This document shows, one piece after another, positions 52,628 through 60,833 of a DNA stretch of 64,000 nt. This DNA comes from GJ-E10 sp035625725. Lineage in GTDB: Bacteria > Pseudomonadota > Gammaproteobacteria > Burkholderiales > Burkholderiaceae_F. The position numbers were made by a program, and so were the translations under genes. The notes beneath the pieces are model-generated. The model did no database searches and was not told where the DNA came from. It saw only the letters and a program-made list of their open reading frames with translations. Position 1 is the stretch's first letter. The number at the start of each line of letters is the position of its first letter. Where the stretch lies: NCBI GenBank assembly GCA_035625725.1, contig DASPPB010000006.1:1-64000 (forward strand), in the 5' to 3' direction.

Positions 52628-53770
52628 CTAGTCAATGAGCACCCAGTCGCCGTTTCGTACCTCCAGCATGCGAAACGAGGTCAGATCCAACCCCAGGTGG
52701 TCCGTCTCGGACATGGTCACGACGCCGTCCGTGCCGACGAAACCCTTGGTCTGCTCCAGCGCCGCACGCACCTTGGCCTTGTCTGTGCTGCCCGCGCGCT
52801 TGATGGCGTCGACCACCAGCATCAGTCCGTTGTAGGCATGCCCGCCAAAGGTCGAGACGTCCTCGTTGTAGCGGTCGCGGTACGCCTTTTTGTAGGCCGT
52901 GACGACGGGTTTTTGCGGGTCGTTGGCCGGCAGCTTGTCCGCGACCAGCAGCGCAGCAGCCGGCAGCCGGACGCCTTCGGCAGCGGGCCCCGAAAGCTTG
53001 ATGAATTCCTCGGAGTCGACACCGTGCGCGTGATAGACGGGGATCGTCAAACCGATTTGGCGCACGTCCCGATTGACGATCGCCGGTCCCTGGCCCAGGC
53101 CAAATACGAACAGGGCCTGCACGCCCGGGGTGTTCTTGATCTTGGTCAGTTGCGGGCTCATGTCCGTGTCCTTGGGGCCGTAGGTCTCATCGGCCACCAG
53201 GTTGATGCCCACTTTTGCGGCCATCGCCTGGCTCTCCTTTCGGCCCGACTGTCCAAAGCCACTGGTCTCCGAGAGGAGAGCCACGTTCGTTATGCCGCGT
53301 TTTTTCATGTCCAGGAACACTTTTTCGGCCGCCATGCGGTCCGTATGCGGGGTCTTGAACACCCATTTTTTCACCGGTTCGATGATCACCACGGCCCCGG
53401 CAAGCGACACGAAGGGAATTCCCGATTTTTCCACGAGAGGCACGATCGACATGGTCGAACCCGTCGTCGTGCCGCCGATCAGGACATCGACCATGTCATC
53501 GTCGATCAACCGTTTGGCAAAACCGTTCGCCTTGTTGGCGTCGGACCCATCGTCGTAGTACACAAGCTCCAGTGGCCGACCCAAGACGCCGCCCGCTTTA
53601 TTGATGTTCTCGATGTACAGCCGCAGCGTCTTGAGCTCGGGGTCTCCGAGATAGCCCGCCGGCCCGGTGACCGAGAGCACCGAGCCGATTTTTATTGGTT
53701 CGGCCGCCCACGCGGCGCTTGCCAGACCAAGACCCAACAAAATGGCGCACAGGCGCACGAACTTCTTCAT
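52628..53770 (-). CDS. Branched-chain-type substrate-binding protein of the phenylacetate-linked importer
   Basis: This 380-residue periplasmic-binding protein has a signal peptide (MKKFVRLCAILLGLGLASAA, cleavage near WAAEPIK) and a mature part opening EPIKIGSVLSVTGPAGYLGD. It belongs with the livHMGF genes at 53818-57711. Linkage to paaK and paaX suggests phenylacetate or a related aromatic acid as ligand. It starts 47 bases after livF and ends 10 bases before paaX. Confidence 0.87.
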   Translation of the reverse strand: MKKFVRLCAILLGLGLASAAWAAEPIKIGSVLSVTGPAGYLGDPELKTLRLYIENINKAGGVLGRPLELVYYDDGSDANKANGFAKRLIDDDMVDVLIGGTTTGSTMSIVPLVEKSGIPFVSLAGAVVIIEPVKKWVFKTPHTDRMAAEKVFLDMKKRGITNVALLSETSGFGQSGRKESQAMAAKVGINLVADETYGPKDTDMSPQLTKIKNTPGVQALFVFGLGQGPAIVNRDVRQIGLTIPVYHAHGVDSEEFIKLSGPAAEGVRLPAAALLVADKLPANDPQKPVVTAYKKAYRDRYNEDVSTFGGHAYNGLMLVVDAIKRAGSTDKAKVRAALEQTKGFVGTDGVVTMSETDHLGLDLTSFRMLEVRNGDWVLID

Positions 53771-53817
53771 GACGCTCTCCCCTCCCTCCGGTTGTGAGAA
53801 ATGATTTGCCCTCTTTG

Positions 53818-54621
53818 CTACAGCCCCAAATACGCTTCGCGCACGCGCTCGTCGGCGAGCAGCTCCTGCCCGCTGCCCGACATGACGATTTTGCCCGTTT
53901 CCATCACATAGGCGTCATCGGCAATTGCCAGGGCGCAATGCGCATTTTGTTCGACCAGCAAAATGGTGATCGACTGTTGCCGCAGTTCAACGATAGCGCG
54001 AAAGATCTCCTCGACGAGCATGGGCGCCAATCCCATGGACGGCTCGTCGAGCAGCAGCAGCCGCGGTCTGCCCATCAGGGCGCGCGCGATCGCGAGCACC
54101 TGCTGCTGCCCGCCCGATAGCGTCCCGGCGGGTTCGTGCGCCTTTTGCTTGAGGACCGGGAACATTTCGTACATGCGCCGCAGGTCCTTGGCCACCGCCC
54201 GGTCGTCGCTGCTCGTGAAGGCCCCCAGGCGCAGGTTGTCGGCGACCGAAAGTGGTCCGAACACCTGGCGGCCTTCGGGAACCTGGCAGATGCCAAGGCG
54301 CACCCGCTTGTCGGGTCGCAAGCGGGTGATATCGCGGCCTTCGAATCGAATCGAGCCTCCCGTGGCTCTCTGCACGCCCGAGATCGTGCGCAGCAATGTG
54401 GTCTTGCCGGCACCGTTGGCGCCCACGAGGGCCACGAGTTTGCCCCTGCGCACGAGAAGATCAACCCCATGCAAGGCGGCGATGCGCCCGTAGTGGCTGT
54501 ACAGCTGTCGAATCTCGAGCACGGTCGTCGGGTTCGCGTCCGGGGCCAGCGTCTGCGGCGCAAGGCGGATTTCCGCCGGGGCCGAGACGACCGGTGCTGG
54601 GGGAATGACGCGCGAGATCAA
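53818..54621 (-). CDS. ABC importer ATP-binding protein, LivF family
   Basis: This LivF-type ATPase has Walker A GANGAGKTTLLRTISG, signature LSGGQQQVLAIARALM, Walker B LLLLDEPSMGLAP and LVEQNAHCAL. Two starts are possible. TTG at 54621 overlaps the stop of the hemerythrin-like gene and gives 267 residues with a Pro/Ala-rich leader. GTG at 54522 gives 234 residues, the normal LivF length, beginning LEIRQLYSHYGRI. The TTG is given here because of the stop-start overlap, but the GTG may be the main start. Confidence 0.85.
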   Translation of the reverse strand: MISRVIPPAPVVSAPAEIRLAPQTLAPDANPTTVLEIRQLYSHYGRIAALHGVDLLVRRGKLVALVGANGAGKTTLLRTISGVQRATGGSIRFEGRDITRLRPDKRVRLGICQVPEGRQVFGPLSVADNLRLGAFTSSDDRAVAKDLRRMYEMFPVLKQKAHEPAGTLSGGQQQVLAIARALMGRPRLLLLDEPSMGLAPMLVEEIFRAIVELRQQSITILLVEQNAHCALAIADDAYVMETGKIVMSGSGQELLADERVREAYLGL

Positions 54622-55142
54622 GGCGCTGAACTCTGCGCGCGCGCCGCCGTGCCGGCGCCAGCGCCCCCATCGTGGCGAAAGGCCGCGCAGATCTGCGAGC
54701 AGTCGGATTCGAGAAGCGCTTCGCGTGCGATCGGAAACAGCGCCTCCTCCCGCGCAACGTCTTCCTGCAGGCGCTTTGCGTAGGCCTCGAGCGTGGTGCA
54801 AAACGCTGCAAAGCCAGGCCCGTCAGCCGTCTCCAGGCCCCCGAGTTCTTCACGCGATTGGCGCAGCAGCGCCGGGCGCGCGGCCTGATCGCGCTCGATT
54901 TGGTCGATCAATCCGGCGGCGCCTGCGGCACGAAGCCGCACCGCGCGATAGAAGTGCGCCCGCTTGTCGCTTTGGTGCGTCCGCTCGAGGTACTGCTCGA
55001 CGTAGCCCAGGACGAGACCGAGGAGTTCGATGTCCGTCTGCGACAGCGGTGCTTCGAGTCCCCGACTCCACCGGGCGAGCGCACCGGTTAAGCGACACAT
55101 GTCGCGATGCACGGCGCTCCTCGTTTGCAGGGCCTCGGTCAT
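54618..55142 (-). CDS. Hemerythrin-like four-helix protein inserted between livG and livF
   Basis: This 174-residue helical protein has hemerythrin-type features: an N-terminal RSAVHRDMCRLTGALARWSR, YLERTHQSDKRAHFYRAVRL (near residue 52) and RLQEDVAREEALFPIAREAL (near residue 122). The last resembles the HxxxEExLFP motif, but the expected histidine is missing, so the di-iron site may be incomplete. ATG 55142 is 6 bases after the livG stop; its stop overlaps a TTG start of livF. Such a gene inside a Liv importer operon is unusual. A redox or metal-sensing role is a guess. Confidence 0.65.
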   Translation of the reverse strand: MTEALQTRSAVHRDMCRLTGALARWSRGLEAPLSQTDIELLGLVLGYVEQYLERTHQSDKRAHFYRAVRLRAAGAAGLIDQIERDQAARPALLRQSREELGGLETADGPGFAAFCTTLEAYAKRLQEDVAREEALFPIAREALLESDCSQICAAFRHDGGAGAGTAARAQSSAP

Positions 55143-55148
55143 CGTGAG

Positions 55149-55910
55149 TTACGCGGCCCTGCCAAGGTAGGCCGCAATCACTTCCGGATCGTTGCGCACC
55201 TCGCGGGCGCTTCCCTCGACCAGTTTCTTGCCGTAATTGAGCACCAGGATGCGATCGGAAATGTTCATCACCATCTTCATGTCATGCTCAACCAGTACCA
55301 CGGTGAGCTCGCGGTCGGCGAGCTGACGAACGAGCGCATCGATCTGCGCGGTCTCCTTTGGGTTGAGGCCCGCGGCAGGCTCATCGAGAAAAAGCAGGCG
55401 CGGCTTGGCGGCCAACGCGCGCGCGATTTCCAGTCGCTTGAGGGCGCCGTAGGGCATGGCGCCTGCCGGACTGCCCAAATAGTCCTTCAGCCCCACGAAG
55501 CGCATAAGTTCCGCCGCTTGCTCCCGCAAGGCGCGATCGGCGCGCCGGATGCGGGGAAAGGAAAGCATCCCCTTGAGCAAGTTGCGGTCCAGCGAAAGAT
55601 GCGCACCCAGCATTACGTTTTCGAGTGCACTCAGGTTCATGCAAACCTGGAGGTTCTGGAACGTCCGCGCCAGGCCCTTTTGCGCCAGTCGATGCGGCGG
55701 CAGTCCGGTAATCTGCTCCCCCTCGAGTCGAATCTCGCCGCTGCTGGGCTGGTAGATTCCGGTGATGAGGTTAAACAGCGTCGTCTTGCCGGCGCCGTTG
55801 GGGCCAATGACCGAATACACCAGTCCCGCCTCGACGCGGAAGCTGACGTCCTGTACCGCCATCACACCGCTAAATGCCTTGCTCAGGCCGGAGACCTCGA
55901 GCAGCACCAT
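55149..55910 (-). CDS. ABC importer ATP-binding protein, LivG family
   Basis: This 253-residue ATPase opens MVLLEVSGLSKAFSGVMAVQ and has Walker A GPNGAGKTTLFNLITG (near residue 38), the degenerate LivG signature MPYGALKRLEIARALA, Walker B LLFLDEPAAGLNP and LVEHDMKMVM. The ATG at 55910 overlaps the livM stop by one base (TAATG). Part of the importer linked to paaK. Confidence 0.9.
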   Translation of the reverse strand: MVLLEVSGLSKAFSGVMAVQDVSFRVEAGLVYSVIGPNGAGKTTLFNLITGIYQPSSGEIRLEGEQITGLPPHRLAQKGLARTFQNLQVCMNLSALENVMLGAHLSLDRNLLKGMLSFPRIRRADRALREQAAELMRFVGLKDYLGSPAGAMPYGALKRLEIARALAAKPRLLFLDEPAAGLNPKETAQIDALVRQLADRELTVVLVEHDMKMVMNISDRILVLNYGKKLVEGSAREVRNDPEVIAAYLGRAA

Positions 55911-56839
55911 TACTGTCGCCTGGTGAACCGTGCGGCCAAGGTCGGCACCAGGCCGGCCGGCAGGAACACCATGAACAGCATCAGGATCAGGCCAAAGGCG
56001 ACTGTCTCCCAGCCCTCCAGCGTCGCGAGCGCTTGTGGCAGCGCGGTGAGCAGCGCCGCTCCGACCACCGAGCCGAAGATCGAAGCCATTCCGCCGACAA
56101 CAACCATGGTCACGAGTTCGATGGAATAAAAAAAGTCGGCGAGATTGGGCGTTACGAAGCCCACATAGTGCGCCGTCAGGCTTCCCATGACGCTGGCGAA
56201 GAACGCGGAAAAAACGAAGATGATTGCCTTGTAGCGGACCACATCCACGCCCGCCATCTGTGCGGCCACCTCGCATCCGTGCAGCGCGCGCAACGCGCGT
56301 CCAAACGGTGAATCGATCAGATTGCGGCATGCCCAGATGCTGACGAGCAGCGTAGCGGCGAAAAACCAGTACCACTGCTTCTCGCCATCGATTTGATAGC
56401 CGAAAACACTGAGCGGGCCCACCGCCATTCCGTCCGGCCCCCCGGTATACGCAGCCTCGTTTTTCAGGACCATCGCAATGAGGATTCCGAGCCCCAGCGT
56501 TGCCATCGCCAAGTAATGCCCGCGCAGCCGAAAGATCGGCCGCGCCAAGATCGCAGCCAGCGCGGCGGCACCGACCGCCCCCGCCACGAGCGCCTGCAGC
56601 GGGTGCCAGCCCAAGTGCGCCGTAAGAATTGCGGTGGCGTAGGCGCCAATGCCGAAGAATCCGGCATGCCCCAGGCTGATCTGTCCCGCAAAGCCGATGA
56701 GCAGATTCAGTCCCAGCGCCACGATCGCGTTGATCACCATCCGAATGACGATGTCGTAGTAATACGAGTTGGGTAAAACGAGCGGCAGCGCCGCCAAGAC
56801 GACGCCGAGCGCGAGCAGCGCGATAGGGGCGCGCCTCAT
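55910..56839 (-). CDS. ABC importer permease, LivM family
   Basis: This 309-residue permease has about nine membrane segments. The LivM motif LIGFAGQISLGHAGFFGIGA lies near residue 47 and the coupling region SPFGRALRALHGCEVAAQMA near residue 177. It starts at MRRAPIALLAL, overlapping the livH stop by 4 bases; the longer open frame to 57247 is an out-of-frame shadow of livH. Confidence 0.88.
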   Translation of the reverse strand: MRRAPIALLALGVVLAALPLVLPNSYYYDIVIRMVINAIVALGLNLLIGFAGQISLGHAGFFGIGAYATAILTAHLGWHPLQALVAGAVGAAALAAILARPIFRLRGHYLAMATLGLGILIAMVLKNEAAYTGGPDGMAVGPLSVFGYQIDGEKQWYWFFAATLLVSIWACRNLIDSPFGRALRALHGCEVAAQMAGVDVVRYKAIIFVFSAFFASVMGSLTAHYVGFVTPNLADFFYSIELVTMVVVGGMASIFGSVVGAALLTALPQALATLEGWETVAFGLILMLFMVFLPAGLVPTLAARFTRRQ

Positions 56840-57711
56840 ACCCGATCGGTGATCCGGGCCCCGAACAGGCCGCGCGGAAGAAAAAACAAAATCAGCAAAA
56901 TGAGCACGAACGGCACGGCGTCCTTGTAGGCTGAGGATATGTAGCCCGCCGCCATCGCCTCGACGACGCCCACCATCAGCCCGCCGGCCACGGCACCCAG
57001 GCCGCTGCCCAGTCCTCCGACGACGGCGGCAACGAAGCCTTTGAGTCCGAGCATGATGCCCACGTCGTAGGAAGTGAGCGTGATCGGCGCAAGCAAGATG
57101 CCGGCGACGGCCCCCATCGCAGCCGACAGCGCAAAGCTCATACGCAACACCCATTGGGTGGGGATGCCGACGAGTTGCGCCGCCAGCGCGTTGTAGGAGG
57201 AGGCCAAGATTGCCTTGCCCACCACCGTGCGTCGAAAAAACAGCCAAAGCGCCAGGACCATCAGCGCCGCGACGCCCAGCACCCAGAGGCTCTGCGGCAG
57301 GAGCGTTGCCCCGCCGATTGCAATGGGCTCGCTGCCCGAAAAGGCCGCGAGCGTATGGGCGCCTTTACCGAGCCAGATCTGGACCACGCCCCGGATGACC
57401 AACGATGCACCGATCGTGATGATGATCAGGCTGACGCTCCCGGCGCCGCGCGCCGGCTCGATTGCCAGCCGCTCGAGCACGACCCCAACGGCCGCCGGTG
57501 CGATCACGGCCAAGACGGCGGCCAGCGGCAACGGCAATCCGCTATGCACAAAAAAGACGGCCAGCATGCCGCCCAGCATGATGAACTCGCCCTGCGCGAA
57601 ATTAATCGCGTTGCAGGCGTTGTACACCATCGTGAATCCCAGCGCCGAGAGCGCGTAGGTGGCTCCGACCGTGATGCCGGAGAACAGAAACTGCAGAAAC
57701 TGAGCCAGCAT
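56836..57711 (-). CDS. ABC importer permease, LivH family
   Basis: This 291-residue permease opens MLAQFLQFLFSGITVGATYA and carries the LivH signature MVYNACNAINFAQGEFIMLG near residue 28 and the GLKGFVAAVVGGLGSGLGAV region near residue 220. It begins 25 bases after paaK on the same strand, tying uptake to CoA activation. Confidence 0.89.
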   Translation of the reverse strand: MLAQFLQFLFSGITVGATYALSALGFTMVYNACNAINFAQGEFIMLGGMLAVFFVHSGLPLPLAAVLAVIAPAAVGVVLERLAIEPARGAGSVSLIIITIGASLVIRGVVQIWLGKGAHTLAAFSGSEPIAIGGATLLPQSLWVLGVAALMVLALWLFFRRTVVGKAILASSYNALAAQLVGIPTQWVLRMSFALSAAMGAVAGILLAPITLTSYDVGIMLGLKGFVAAVVGGLGSGLGAVAGGLMVGVVEAMAAGYISSAYKDAVPFVLILLILFFLPRGLFGARITDRV

Positions 57712-57736
57712 TGGCGATCGCTCGTCGGCCGGTCTG

Positions 57737-59056
57737 CTATTTGGGGCGCTTGTCGATCACGCGCTTGGCTTTGCCGATCAGCGTCCGCTCGAGCGTGTCG
57801 GTCGGCGTCACGTGGACTTCGGCCGTCACGCCAATCAAGGACTTGATGTGATGGGCGACGTCGCGCGCGAGCTGCTCGCGTTGCACGGCTCCCGTCGCAT
57901 CGGAGAATTCGGGCTTCAGCTCGACATACACGTCGAGCTTGTCGAGGTGTCCTTCGCGCGAGAGGTGCAGCTGGTACATGCCGCCGAGCATCGGGTTGCG
58001 AAGCAGGATTTCCTCGATTTGCGTGGGAAAAACATTGACGCCGCGGATGATGAGCATGTCGTCGGAGCGGCCGGTGATTTTGCCCATGCGCCGCATGCTG
58101 CGCGCCGTTCCCGGAAGCAGGCGCGTGAGGTCGCGCGTGCGGTAGCGCACGATGGGCAGAGCTTCCTTGGTGAGCGAGGTAAATACAAGCTCCCCATCGG
58201 CGCCATCGGGGAGCACCGCACCGGTGTCGGGATCGACAATCTCGGGATAAAAATGATCCTCCCAGATGTGCGGGCCGTCTTTGGTTTCGACGCATTCGCA
58301 GGCCACACCCGGTCCGATCACCTCCGAGAGTCCGTAGACGTCGACCGCGTCGATGCCTAAGCGCGTCTCAATCTCGCGGCGCATCTCGTTGGTCCAGGGC
58401 TCGGCACCAAACAGTCCGACGCGCAGCGAGGTCTCGCCGACCTTGACCCCCTGGCGCGTGAGCTCGTCGGCGATGGTCAGGGAGTACGACGGTGTGCACA
58501 GCAGCACCGTCGGTCCCAGCTCCCGGATCATTTGCACCTGCTTTTCCGTCTGTCCGCCGGACATCGGGATGACCATCGCGCCCAGGGCCTCGCCGCCAAA
58601 GTGCAGGCCCAGCCCCCCGGTGAACAGTCCGTACCCATAGGAATTGAGCAAGATGTCCTCGGGCGTCACGCCGGCCGCGCGCAGCGACCGAGCCATGACA
58701 TTTGCCCACATGGCGACGTCGTTGCGGGTGTAGCCCACCACCGTCGGGCGCCCGGTTGTGCCCGACGAGGCATGGATCCGCACCACTTCGCGCATCGGCA
58801 CGGCAAACATGCCGTAGGGATATGTCTCGCGCAGATCCGCCTTTGTCGTAAACGGGAATTTCGCCAGGTCAGAGAGCTCCCGGAGCTGAGTCGGGTGCAC
58901 GCCGGCGCGATCGAACTTGGCGCGGTAATGCGCGACGTTCTCATAGGCATGCTTGAGCGACCACTGCATGCGCTGCAATTGCAACGCCCGCAGCTGTTCC
59001 TGGCTGGCCGTCTCGATCGACTCCAGGGGTGTCGCGCGAGGCCGCTCCCGATCCAT
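57737..59056 (-). CDS. paaK: Phenylacetate-CoA ligase
   Basis: This 439-residue ligase activates phenylacetate to phenylacetyl-CoA. It opens with a typical SQEQLRALQLQRMQWSLKHA leader, and has the ATP-binding HASSGTTGRPTVVGYTRND (near residue 95), VYGLSEVIGPGVACE (near residue 242), RTRDLTRLLPG, and a C-terminal GKAKRVIDKRPK. AGGAG lies 6 bases before the ATG. The gene is the first of the importer/paaX transcript and follows the padBCD genes, so the product can enter anaerobic alpha-oxidation. Confidence 0.94.
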   Translation of the reverse strand: MDRERPRATPLESIETASQEQLRALQLQRMQWSLKHAYENVAHYRAKFDRAGVHPTQLRELSDLAKFPFTTKADLRETYPYGMFAVPMREVVRIHASSGTTGRPTVVGYTRNDVAMWANVMARSLRAAGVTPEDILLNSYGYGLFTGGLGLHFGGEALGAMVIPMSGGQTEKQVQMIRELGPTVLLCTPSYSLTIADELTRQGVKVGETSLRVGLFGAEPWTNEMRREIETRLGIDAVDVYGLSEVIGPGVACECVETKDGPHIWEDHFYPEIVDPDTGAVLPDGADGELVFTSLTKEALPIVRYRTRDLTRLLPGTARSMRRMGKITGRSDDMLIIRGVNVFPTQIEEILLRNPMLGGMYQLHLSREGHLDKLDVYVELKPEFSDATGAVQREQLARDVAHHIKSLIGVTAEVHVTPTDTLERTLIGKAKRVIDKRPK

Positions 59057-59262
59057 CGTCTTCTCCTAAGCGTGTGGCTGCCCTCAAACGGTTGCGCGCT
59101 AGGTTACGCCGCCTCGGGGCGAATTGTTGAAGTCCTGCGGCGTTTGGTGGAAAACGAACAACGAACCCTTGTCGATCGGGCGTCCGCGCGCAGGGCTTTA
59201 CCCGCGCCATCCGCAGACGCTTGTGCGCCGCGAACCGCTCCGCAGCCGCACCGGACCCGCTT
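59057..59262. promoter_or_regulatory. Intergenic gap between padD and paaK
   Basis: 206 bases with no gene. An AGGAG for paaK is at its edge. I see no clear FNR box, sigma-54 site or hairpin here; it may carry a PaaX-controlled promoter or simply be read through from padBCD. Confidence 0.3.
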
Positions 59263-60189
59263 TCACACGAGCCCCGAGCTTTTCGTTCGATCGGGCGCTT
59301 TGGCAAGCGTGCTTTGCCAGCCGGGCTTAATGCCGGGCGCGGAAGCACCGGCACCACGCACCGGATTTCTGCCCAGCGCAAAGCCCTGGATGAAGGCAGC
59401 GCGGCAGATCAAGGTGTATTTGAGCCACGCACCGGTGAGCACCGCGAGCGCGCCCGCGGACACGACGAGCACGGGCTGCGACGCGGCTGCGGCAACCAGC
59501 GCGGCCGCAACCGGCGCCGCCGTACCCGCCCAAACCAGTCCGGGGTCTACGGCACGCAAAGCCGCGATCGTGCCTGTCGGCGCCCCTTCGGCCTGCAAGG
59601 CGTTGAAATAGCGCCGCCAGGCAAAAAGACGGGCGACGGCCAGCGCCATCAGCAGCATCGATACCGCTACGACGGCATCGGGTCGCCACCACGCTAGCGC
59701 GGCCAACAGGCCCGCGCCCTCTGCAAGCCCGGTTGCCAGCACCAACGGCAGGCAGCCACGGTGGCGCCACGCCGGGATTCCCTTGTTGGCTGCCAAGATG
59801 CGCGCCTGGCTGTAGAGAAAGGCAAGGCCGAGCAGTCCCGTTGCGCCGAGCGCGGCCGCTTGCTGCGCGCCGGCCAGCGCCATGGCGCCGCAGCAAAACA
59901 ACACCGTTGCAACGATCGCCTCGCGCGTCATCCAAGACGAGGTGCCGTGGCGAAATACGTTGATTGCTCGCCAGGGGCGGCCAAGTTCGAACCAGACGCA
60001 GGTCAAGCCCGTTGCGATGAGTGCAAGGCCAGCGAACACGAAAACGCGCAAGTCACCGCCCATCAGCAGGGCAGCGCCTGCCGACCACAGCAACAGGGCG
60101 CTTCCGCTGCCGCCGCAAATGAAATTCGAGGCCGCGCGCCAGTCCCAATTGCCCTGCTGGCGCGGCGCCAGGCGAGACGGTCCGCTCAT
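59263..60189 (-). CDS. padD: Phenylacetyl-CoA:acceptor oxidoreductase membrane subunit PadD (DmsC/NrfD-like)
   Basis: This 308-residue integral membrane protein of the DmsC/NrfD type has about eight hydrophobic segments and opens MSGPSRLAPRQQGNWDWRAA. It would anchor the PadBC oxidoreductase and pass electrons to quinone. FELGRPWRAINVFRHGTSSW (near residue 68) is the family motif. It overlaps padC by 4 bases. It is somewhat longer than the roughly 26-kDa subunit described for Thauera; the C-terminal 30 residues look like a loose tail. Confidence 0.85.
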   Translation of the reverse strand: MSGPSRLAPRQQGNWDWRAASNFICGGSGSALLLWSAGAALLMGGDLRVFVFAGLALIATGLTCVWFELGRPWRAINVFRHGTSSWMTREAIVATVLFCCGAMALAGAQQAAALGATGLLGLAFLYSQARILAANKGIPAWRHRGCLPLVLATGLAEGAGLLAALAWWRPDAVVAVSMLLMALAVARLFAWRRYFNALQAEGAPTGTIAALRAVDPGLVWAGTAAPVAAALVAAAASQPVLVVSAGALAVLTGAWLKYTLICRAAFIQGFALGRNPVRGAGASAPGIKPGWQSTLAKAPDRTKSSGLV

Positions 60190-60833
60190 GACTGGTCCCA
60201 GATGTAGTGCACCGCCGGTTCGGTGCCAAGTTCCTCGTGCATGCGGAAATGCTCGCTGTGCGCGAGCAACTGCGACACGTTGCTGTTCGGGTCCTCGACG
60301 TTGCCAAAATGCATGGCCCCCGAAATGCACGCATTGACGCACGCAGGCGTGACTTCCGGGTCCACCCCCGGTACCTGTCCGGTCACGGCGGCCTGGTCGA
60401 TGCGATCGCGACAAAACGTACACTTGGTTGCCACGCCGAGGCGTGCCGGGTCAAAGCGCGCGGCCTCCGAGGCGATCGGCTCCTCGCCGTAGGCGTAACG
60501 GGCCTCGTGCACGATGCTGCGCGCATCGTAGGGGCAGGCCATCACGCAATTTGCGCAGCCGATACACAGCTCATAGTCGATGGTCACCAGTCCGTCGGCG
60601 CGCTTTTTTGTCGCGGTCGTCGGGCACACGTCCTCGCACGGCGGATTGGCGCAGTGCATGCACGACACGGGCACGAAACTGCGGTGCACCTCCGGATACT
60701 CGCCGCTTTCGATGTCGAGCACGCGGCGCCATTGGACGCCCGGCGGGGTTGCGTTGGCGCTCTTGCAGGCGGCCGTACAGGTCTGGCAACCGACGCAGCG
60801 GCGCAGATCGATCACCATCGCGTAGCGCGTCAT
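60186..60833 (-). CDS. padC: Phenylacetyl-CoA:acceptor oxidoreductase iron-sulfur subunit PadC
   Basis: This 215-residue DmsB/NrfC-type electron-transfer subunit has four cluster motifs: CVGCQTCTAACKSAN (near residue 13), CMHCANPPCEDVCP (near residue 56), CIGCANCVMACPYDA (near residue 90), and CTFCRDR with PACVNAC (about 135-165). It would relay electrons from PadB to PadD. ATG 60833 overlaps the padB stop by 4 bases; the longer open frame to 60869 lies inside padB. Confidence 0.9.
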   Translation of the reverse strand: MTRYAMVIDLRRCVGCQTCTAACKSANATPPGVQWRRVLDIESGEYPEVHRSFVPVSCMHCANPPCEDVCPTTATKKRADGLVTIDYELCIGCANCVMACPYDARSIVHEARYAYGEEPIASEAARFDPARLGVATKCTFCRDRIDQAAVTGQVPGVDPEVTPACVNACISGAMHFGNVEDPNSNVSQLLAHSEHFRMHEELGTEPAVHYIWDQS

